The notes beneath the pieces were generated by a model. The model was not told where the DNA came from and did no database searches. It saw nothing but the letters and a program-made list of their open reading frames with translations. Shown here in pieces: positions 58,211-64,000 of a DNA stretch of 64,000 nucleotides (positions within the stretch are counted from its first letter, which is position 1; each line of letters begins with the position of its first letter). Source of the DNA: Bacillus gobiensis (lineage in GTDB: Bacteria; Bacillota; Bacilli; Bacillales; Bacillaceae); NCBI RefSeq assembly GCF_001278705.1, contig NZ_CP012600.1, positions 2,108,190 through 2,172,189 of the forward strand, written 5' to 3'. Position numbers and translations under genes: made by a program.

Positions 58211-59107
58211 ATGATAAAAAAATTAATAGGAATAGCACTGTCTCTTGCCTTACTAATCGCTTTGACCTCGTGTTCTCCTGGGGGAAAAACCGTCACAGTT
58301 GGTGCAAAGACCTTTACCGAACAGCTTATACTTGAAAAAATGACCACCTTCATCCTGCAAAAAGAAGGTTTCAGAGTTGAAGAAATTCAGAACTTGGGAA
58401 GCTCGGCAATGCGGCAGGCTTTGACAACGCAGCAGATTGACATGACATGGGAATACGTAGGAACTGCACTCGTAACCTATCTCGGAGAGGATCCTATCGT
58501 TGACAAGAATGAGGCGATGAAGCGTGTCCAAGAGCTGGATAAAAAGAATAAGATTTCTTGGACAAATTTAACCGAGGCAAATAACACATATGTTATGGCA
58601 GTGAAGCCAGAGCTTGCGGAAAAACTAGGATTAGAAACATTAAGTGATCTAGCTAAATATGTCAAAGAACATCCAAATGAGCTGACATTTGGCATGGAAA
58701 CAGAATTTGCAAATCGGCCGGACGGATTACCCGGATTAGAAAAAGCATACAATTTTGATCTGCCAAACAATCAACAAAGAGAGATGGAGGTAGGCCTTTA
58801 TTATTCTGCGATTGCCAATGATGAAATTGACGTAACAGAAGGGTACTCTACCGATGGGCAGATAGAGGAACAAAACTTAAAGATTTTAAAAGACGACCGG
58901 GCTTTCTTCCCTTCCTATAACGTAGCTTTATCCATCAATCAGGAAACACTCGATCAATACCCCGAGATCGAAAAAATACTTCAGCCATTAGAAGAAAAAT
59001 TGACGAGTGACTCATTGCGCCAATTAAACTATAAGGTTGACGTAGAAGGACAAAGCGTTGAGCGTGTTGCACAAGATTTCCTAGAAGAAAATAATCTGTT
59101 AGACTAA
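58211..59107 (+). CDS. Osmoprotectant ABC substrate-binding lipoprotein
   Basis: A 298-residue OpuAC/OpuCC-type binding protein. The signal peptide ends in the lipobox LTSC (Cys20), so the protein is lipid-anchored outside the membrane. VGAKTFTEQLILEKM and DMTWEYVGTALVTYLG are typical of quaternary-amine binders, whose aromatic residues form a cation cage; the exact ligand cannot be read. ATG 58211 is somewhat far (13 bases) from AAAGGAG. Last gene of the operon. Confidence 0.92.
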   Translation: MIKKLIGIALSLALLIALTSCSPGGKTVTVGAKTFTEQLILEKMTTFILQKEGFRVEEIQNLGSSAMRQALTTQQIDMTWEYVGTALVTYLGEDPIVDKNEAMKRVQELDKKNKISWTNLTEANNTYVMAVKPELAEKLGLETLSDLAKYVKEHPNELTFGMETEFANRPDGLPGLEKAYNFDLPNNQQREMEVGLYYSAIANDEIDVTEGYSTDGQIEEQNLKILKDDRAFFPSYNVALSINQETLDQYPEIEKILQPLEEKLTSDSLRQLNYKVDVEGQSVERVAQDFLEENNLLD

Positions 59108-59114
59108 AATACCG

Positions 59115-59150
59115 AAGGCTCGCCATCATAAATGGCGAGCCTTTTCTTTT
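59115..59150 (+). terminator. Terminator of the osmoprotectant operon
   Basis: A perfect 12-bp stem (AAGGCTCGCCAT/ATGGCGAGCCTT) is followed by TTCTTTT, 7 bp after the stop codon. Confidence 0.92.
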
Positions 59151-59271
59151 CCATGAAAAAAGCACCAATTGAAAAGAAGCAGTCGCTAAATTCGTTCAAA
59201 ATTAGACAAATCGGCCCAAAATAAACGATAAAATATGATATACTAAACTGGATTTCGGGGGGTATAAAAGT

Positions 59272-62055
59272 ATGAAAAACATGTATGATTCTATTAAAAA
59301 GCTATTGAAAAAACACAATATCGCAAACCGCCTTGCGCTTACATATTCGGTTGCATGGAATCTGACTTTATTATTTTTTATTATCGGCGTGGTGGTCTTT
59401 TGTTTTACGCTTGGAGCAGGAGGCGGGTATTTTGCTTCTTTAGTGAAGGATGAACCGATTCGAAGCTATGCAGATATGGAGAAAAGCATCCATGATTTTG
59501 AGCAGACCTCGGAGGTTTATTTTGCTGATCAAAAATATCTTGGAAAGGTCCGAACTGATGTTGATCGCGAAAAAGCAGACCTAGACCAAATCTCACCTCA
59601 TCTTATTCATGCGGTTATCTCCACAGAGGACAAGATGTTTTATGAACATCACGGTGTTGTTCCTAAGGCTATTGTCCGCGCCATGCTTCAAGAAGCGACT
59701 GGCTCGTCCGTTCAAACTGGCGGGAGTACGTTAACCCAGCAGCTCATAAAAAACCAATTCCTCACAAATGAAACATCTTTTGATAGGAAAGCGAAAGAGA
59801 TTATGCTTGCGCTCCGGCTTGAGAAATATTTCAAAAAAGATGAAATTCTTCAAGCTTATTTAAATGTGGCCGATTTTGGCAGAAACAGCTCAGGCAGAAA
59901 CATTGCTGGTGTACAAACAGCTGCGCAGGGACTTTTTGGCGTCGATGCGAGTAAATTATCAATTCCACAAGCGGCTTTTATTGCCGGGCTGCCGCAAAGC
60001 CCATACGGCTATACGCCTTTTACCAATAAAGGAGAAATAAAAGAGGACTTAAGCCCCGGATTAAATCGTATGAAAACCGTGCTTCAGAGGATGAAGGATA
60101 GTGGGTTTATTTCGGATAAGGAATATCAAGATGCTTTAAGATTCAATTTAGCTTCCTCGCTAACGAAATCAGACAAGTCGATGAACGAGAAGTATCCTTT
60201 TCTCACCAATGAGATTGAGTCCCGTGCGAGAAACATTCTTATGGACCAAATGGCTAAAGCAGATGAGATTACAAAAGAAGAGCTAGCAAAAAGTGATGAT
60301 TTATATAATGTATATTATAAAAAAGCCGACACAGCCTTACGAAATAATGGCTATAGAATCTATACAACGGTTGATCAAGCCATTTATGACAATATGAATC
60401 AAATAGCGAAAGACTTTGAGTATTATGGAACCGTCAGAGCGGTGATGAAAAAAGACCTTAACACCGGAAAATATGTAAAAGTCAAGGAGCCGGTCGAAAC
60501 GGGTGCAGTGCTCATTCAAAACAAGACAGGGCGGATTCTCAGCTTTGTCGGAGGACGCGACTATAACAGGGAGCAAATTAATCACGCCACCCGCTCCGTC
60601 AGGCAAAATGGCTCATCAATGAAACCGCTTCTCGATTATGCACCGGCGATGGAGCAAGGGATTGTCCAGCCGGGAAGTGTGGTTGCTGATGTTCCATATT
60701 CAACAACTGGGGGCTATACACCAGGGAATTATGACGGAAGTTACCATGGACTGGTCACCGTTCGTAACGCTCTGCAAAACTCTTACAATATTCCGGCCGT
60801 AAAAACATTTATGAAAAACCAGGCAAACAATCCGGTTCAATATTTAAACAAGATGGGCTTCACTTCTCTTCAAGAAGAGGATTATACCGGGTTTCCTTCT
60901 TTATCCCTGGGCGGTTTGACGACCGGTGTATCCGTTGAAGAAAACGTGAATGCTTACACGACATTTGCCAATGGCGGCAAGTTTATCGATGCGTATATGA
61001 TTGAAAAAATCGAATCCGCTGACGGAGACGTTATCTATCAGCACAAAAGCAAGCCGGTCGATATATTCACTCCGCAGACAGCGTATTTAACGCTTGATAT
61101 GATGAGAGACGTAATCTCAAATGGCACAGCTCGTTCCATGAACAGCTATTTGAATTTCAGCTCTGACTTTGCTGGCAAGACAGGAACATCTAACTTTTAT
61201 CATGATGCCTGGTTTGTTGCGAGCAATCCGTCCGTAACATTTGGCACATGGATCGGCTATGATACACCAAAAGCACTGGATATCAGCTATAAGGGAATCA
61301 ACTACGGCAACCGCAACGTATTATTATGGTCACGATTAATGAACGGAGCCTATAAAGCCAATCCGGATTTAGTGCAAACAAACGAACGGTTTAAACAACC
61401 AAATGGGTTGGTCAGAAAATCGTACTGCACGCTGACCGGAAAGCTCCCTTCATCACTCTGCCAAAAAGCCGACCTCGTCTCGTCAGATTTATTCAACAGC
61501 AAATATGCTCCTAATCAAGTCGACGACAGCCTGACAGAGGGCAAATTTGTATACATGGATGGCAAGGCCTATAAAGTTCCAAAAAATGCTCCTCGTGAAT
61601 TTGTAAAAACCGGATATTTATTGAAAGAAAACGCGTTAGACAGCATGGGAATCCATTCATTGAAAGAGCTGAAACGTTTTAGCGGCGAAAAATTCAGCTC
61701 AATCGTGATTTCAGCGAATCGTGAATTGAAGGATGATGGAGGAAATCCGGCAACAATTCCTCATGTTTCTTGGAACAATCAGCAAATAACGTGGAGCAAA
61801 AGCGCAAGCAATGATGTGATCGGTTATCGGGTATACCGTGTAGCAGAAAATGGGGCAAAACAATTAGTAGCGAAACCATCTGCGCAGGACACGTTATCAG
61901 CAAAAGCAGGTGACGGACAATTCGTCGTCGTTGCAGTCGATGTGGCAGGAAAGGAATCAGCGCCATCACAGCTGGTTGGCCAGAAAAAAGAGGAAAAGAA
62001 AAACGACAACGAGAAAAAAGAAAAAGAGAAACCGAAAGATACCGGCTCAACTTGA
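59272..62055 (+). CDS. Class A penicillin-binding protein with C-terminal FN3-like domain
   Basis: Bifunctional peptidoglycan synthase, 927 residues. TM helix about 30-55; GT51 glycosyltransferase about 85-270 (catalytic Glu119 in STEDKMF, GGSTLTQQ 150-157); transpeptidase about 400-690 with SxxK (448-451), SYN (504-506) and KTG (636-638). A C-terminal FN3-like domain (about 800-890) precedes a charged K/E tail. All catalytic residues are present. It does not match the size or position of the four B. subtilis class A PBPs. GGGGGG precedes the ATG. Confidence 0.92.
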   Translation: MKNMYDSIKKLLKKHNIANRLALTYSVAWNLTLLFFIIGVVVFCFTLGAGGGYFASLVKDEPIRSYADMEKSIHDFEQTSEVYFADQKYLGKVRTDVDREKADLDQISPHLIHAVISTEDKMFYEHHGVVPKAIVRAMLQEATGSSVQTGGSTLTQQLIKNQFLTNETSFDRKAKEIMLALRLEKYFKKDEILQAYLNVADFGRNSSGRNIAGVQTAAQGLFGVDASKLSIPQAAFIAGLPQSPYGYTPFTNKGEIKEDLSPGLNRMKTVLQRMKDSGFISDKEYQDALRFNLASSLTKSDKSMNEKYPFLTNEIESRARNILMDQMAKADEITKEELAKSDDLYNVYYKKADTALRNNGYRIYTTVDQAIYDNMNQIAKDFEYYGTVRAVMKKDLNTGKYVKVKEPVETGAVLIQNKTGRILSFVGGRDYNREQINHATRSVRQNGSSMKPLLDYAPAMEQGIVQPGSVVADVPYSTTGGYTPGNYDGSYHGLVTVRNALQNSYNIPAVKTFMKNQANNPVQYLNKMGFTSLQEEDYTGFPSLSLGGLTTGVSVEENVNAYTTFANGGKFIDAYMIEKIESADGDVIYQHKSKPVDIFTPQTAYLTLDMMRDVISNGTARSMNSYLNFSSDFAGKTGTSNFYHDAWFVASNPSVTFGTWIGYDTPKALDISYKGINYGNRNVLLWSRLMNGAYKANPDLVQTNERFKQPNGLVRKSYCTLTGKLPSSLCQKADLVSSDLFNSKYAPNQVDDSLTEGKFVYMDGKAYKVPKNAPREFVKTGYLLKENALDSMGIHSLKELKRFSGEKFSSIVISANRELKDDGGNPATIPHVSWNNQQITWSKSASNDVIGYRVYRVAENGAKQLVAKPSAQDTLSAKAGDGQFVVVAVDVAGKESAPSQLVGQKKEEKKNDNEKKEKEKPKDTGST

Positions 62056-62069
62056 TGAGCCGGTTTTTT
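62041..62069 (+). terminator. Terminator of the penicillin-binding protein gene
   Basis: A perfect 9-bp stem (ACCGGCTCA/TGAGCCGGT) is followed by TTTTTC. The stop codon (62053-62055) is inside the loop. Confidence 0.88.
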
Positions 62070-62091
62070 CTGTTCCTTATAACGCTGTCTG

Positions 62092-63810
62092 TCAATCCTC
62101 CATCGATGAAAGATCGCCTGCAGGAAGATTTAATTCCCACGCCTTTAACACCCTTCTCATAATTTTTCCGCTTCTTGTTTTCGGCAGCTTATCTTTAAAT
62201 TCTATTTCCCTTGGAGCGGCGTGTGCTGCCAGCCCCTGCTTCACAAACTGGCGGATTTGTTCCTTCAGCTCATCAGACGGCTCATAACCGTCTCTGAGTG
62301 CTATAAACGCTTTAATGATTTCCCCTCGAACCGGATCAGGTTTTCCGATAACGCCTGCTTCCGCAACAGAAGGGTGCTCGACCAGCTTGCTCTCGACCTC
62401 AAATGGCCCCACTCGTTCTCCGGAAGTCATGATTACATCGTCCACCCGACCTTGAAACCAAAAATACCCCTCTTCGTCCATATATGCCGAATCCCCCGAC
62501 ACATACCAGCCACTGGGCATAAAATACGATTCATACTTTTCAGGGTTTCTCCAAATTGCATACATCATAGACGGCCACCCTTTTTTGACGGCGAGATTTC
62601 CCATTCTGTAAGGCGGCAGCTCATTCCCTTGATGATCAATGATTGCCGCTTCTACTCCAGGGATCGGCTTGCCCATCGATCCCGGCTTTATTTCCATAGA
62701 CGGGTAATTGCAAATGATATGGCTGCCTGTTTCGGTCATCCACCATGTGTCATGAATCCTTTTTTGAAATACTTCATAACCCCATTTGATTACTTCCGGA
62801 TTCAATGGTTCACCAACACTCAATACATGGCGCAGCGAACGGAGATCATATTTTTTGACAAGATCATCACCTGCGCCCATCAGCATTCTAAAGGCGGTGG
62901 GTGCACTGTACCAAACAGTAACTTCAAGATCTTCAATCGTTTGATACCAGTTTTCAGGACTAAATCGCCCGCCGACGATGACATTTGTCGCTCCGTTTAG
63001 CCACGGGCCGAAAATTCCGTATACAGTTCCTGTGACCCATCCGGGATCTGCTGTACACCAATACACATCGTCCTCTTTTAAATCAAGCACCCAATGAGCT
63101 GTCTGGTATTGCTGAATCATGGCTTCGTGAACGTGCAATACCCCTTTTGGTGTACCAGTCGATCCCGACGTATAATGCAGGAGCATACCGTCTTTTTTGT
63201 CTACCCATTCAATTTCCAGCTCTTTCCCAGCATTCTCTGCTTTTGATAAATAATCGATGACCTTTCCTTCCTCTTTCACATTCGTTCCAACTACAAGTAC
63301 ATGCTTTAAATGAGGAAGCTCATCAACCGGAATTCGTTCCAGCAGCTCAGGTGTCGTAACGATGACCTTCGCTTCGCTGTTTTCCAAACGGTCCTTTACT
63401 GCCCCTTTCATAAAGGCTTCAAAAAGCGGGCCTGCAATGGCACCCAGCTTAATTGCTCCAAGCAGAATAAAATACAATTCAGGCGTACGCGGCATAAAAA
63501 CAAACACGCGGTCACCCTTTTTTACATCCGCAAATTGCTTTAACACATTTCCCGCTCGGTTGGTTTCATTTTTCATTTCTCTAAACGTATATTTTTCTTC
63601 CCTAGCTGCATCTTTATAGTGTAATGCGATTTTGTTTTTTCTGTGTGATTCTGCATGGCGGTCAATTGCTTCAAAAGCCGCATTTATTTTCCCGGTATTA
63701 TTCCAAGAAAAATAGGTTTCCGCTTCCTTCCAATCAAAATTTCGATACGTTTCCTCGTAATTTGATAAATTATAATTCCCTTGTACAATTGGCAGCGCTT
63801 CCAACTTCAT
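62092..63810 (-). CDS. acsA: Acetyl-CoA synthetase AcsA
   Basis: Activates acetate to acetyl-CoA through acetyl-AMP. The 572-residue ANL-family enzyme has the P-loop-like YTSGSTGTPKG (about 212-222), WMTETG, and GVVG-type late motifs. The lysine in TRSGKIMRR, acetylated by AcuA to switch the enzyme off in B. subtilis, is present near residue 549. ATG 63810 was preferred to ATG 63819 because AAAGGGG is then nine bases upstream and length equals that of B. subtilis AcsA. Divergent from acuA. Confidence 0.97.
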   Translation of the reverse strand: MKLEALPIVQGNYNLSNYEETYRNFDWKEAETYFSWNNTGKINAAFEAIDRHAESHRKNKIALHYKDAAREEKYTFREMKNETNRAGNVLKQFADVKKGDRVFVFMPRTPELYFILLGAIKLGAIAGPLFEAFMKGAVKDRLENSEAKVIVTTPELLERIPVDELPHLKHVLVVGTNVKEEGKVIDYLSKAENAGKELEIEWVDKKDGMLLHYTSGSTGTPKGVLHVHEAMIQQYQTAHWVLDLKEDDVYWCTADPGWVTGTVYGIFGPWLNGATNVIVGGRFSPENWYQTIEDLEVTVWYSAPTAFRMLMGAGDDLVKKYDLRSLRHVLSVGEPLNPEVIKWGYEVFQKRIHDTWWMTETGSHIICNYPSMEIKPGSMGKPIPGVEAAIIDHQGNELPPYRMGNLAVKKGWPSMMYAIWRNPEKYESYFMPSGWYVSGDSAYMDEEGYFWFQGRVDDVIMTSGERVGPFEVESKLVEHPSVAEAGVIGKPDPVRGEIIKAFIALRDGYEPSDELKEQIRQFVKQGLAAHAAPREIEFKDKLPKTRSGKIMRRVLKAWELNLPAGDLSSMED

Positions 63811-63844
63811 TTGATTCATCCCCTTTATTGAAAGTTGTCACCTA

Positions 63845-63893
63845 ATGATAAGTATAGCAGTATTTTTTCACAATTTATATGAAAACGTTTTAT
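63845..63893. promoter_or_regulatory. acsA promoter and shared cre between acsA and acuA
   Basis: On the minus strand TTGTGA (63868-63873) and TATCAT (63845-63850) are 17 bp apart, giving an acsA promoter. TGAAAACGTTTTAT (63880-63893, plus strand) is one mismatch from the cre consensus and lies upstream of both genes, next to the expected acuA promoter. CcpA represses acsA and acuABC in B. subtilis. Confidence 0.6.
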
Positions 63894-63948
63894 TTTTTGC
63901 TATGGTAGAGTTAGGTTATTTACTTAAGGGAAGTTAGGCGGTGAGTAC

Positions 63949-64000
63949 ATGAACCATGTAAAAACCTATCATTCGATGGAATTAACCACAGAAGACGGCC
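63949..64000 (+). CDS. acuA: Acetoin utilisation / AcsA acetyltransferase AcuA, 5' end only
   Basis: Seventeen codons are visible, MNHVKTYHSMELTTEDG, matching the start of AcuA, the GNAT acetyltransferase that inactivates AcsA by acetylating its catalytic lysine. GGCGGTGA lies upstream of the ATG. Its divergence from acsA is the conserved arrangement in Bacillus. The rest lies beyond the window. Confidence 0.8.
   Translation, partial: MNHVKTYHSMELTTEDG

Noticed and set aside
62221..63000. Long open frame (259 codons) on the plus strand, antisense to acsA
   Set aside because: It lies entirely inside acsA, lacks a ribosome site and shows no domain; the opposite strand is a full-length, strongly conserved enzyme.

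Overview
The window is a continuous stretch of chromosome from a low-GC, endospore-forming Gram-positive bacterium of the Bacillaceae, related to but clearly distinct from Bacillus subtilis. The evidence is gene order and content: speD-gapB-coaE-ytaF-mutM-polA-phoR-phoP-mdh-icd-citZ through ytrP(dgcP)-rpsD-tyrS-acsA-acuA closely follows the order I know from the B. subtilis chromosome. Start sites are typical of Bacillus (strong AGGAGG-type ribosome sites, many GTG and TTG starts). Sporulation genes (ytrH-ytrI, ytfI-ytfJ, sspA, refZ, ytvI, ytaF) are interleaved with housekeeping genes. I see no rRNA or tRNA gene, CRISPR array, prophage or insertion sequence. Most genes are on the minus strand.

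Layout. 1-9,570: gluconeogenic gapB with a promoter flanked by two CcpN-type operator matches, polyamine gene speD (cut by the window edge), a DNA repair/replication operon (polA-mutM-ytaF-coaE), and the phosphate-starvation two-component pair phoP-phoR. 9,570-18,305: central carbon metabolism (citZ-icd-mdh and pfkA-pyk) around three membrane-protein genes (ytwI, ytvI, fxsA). 18,526-25,430: acetyl-CoA carboxylase carboxyltransferase (accD-accA), malic enzyme and the lagging-strand polymerase dnaE. 25,521-30,926: a SigE-type sporulation pair, nano-RNase nrnA, the multidomain regulator ytoI, and two small metabolic enzymes. 31,052-33,645: argG-argH with an ARG box. 33,793-35,360: moaB and a divergent pair of DUF4183 genes, the main accessory feature. 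35,621-46,960: ackA with a CcpA site, ytxK, tpx, sporulation operon ytfI-ytfJ, sppA-yteJ, NAD kinase, amidohydrolase, a small acid-soluble spore protein, and the nifZ-thiI sulfur-transfer pair. 47,144-55,539: ezrA and refZ (both act on FtsZ), hisJ, a methionine sulfoxide reductase, diguanylate cyclase dgcP, rpsD with its long leader, and tyrS with a complete T-box. 55,648-62,069: an accessory insertion relative to B. subtilis, made of a four-gene OpuC-type osmoprotectant ABC transporter and a large class A penicillin-binding protein. 62,092-64,000: acsA and divergent acuA sharing a cre site.

The genes form a carbon-overflow and gluconeogenesis network (gapB, pfkA, pyk, citZ, icd, mdh, ytsJ, ackA, acsA, acuA, accDA), with recognisable CcpA and CcpN-type sites in several promoters. 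I found no wholly new multi-gene system. The points most worth a second look are a REP-like palindrome upstream of polA, the paired CcpN-type operators at gapB, an osmoprotectant permease that seems to start at a non-canonical ATT or ATC codon, the divergent DUF4183 pair, and an 11-bp perfect inverted repeat upstream of refZ.
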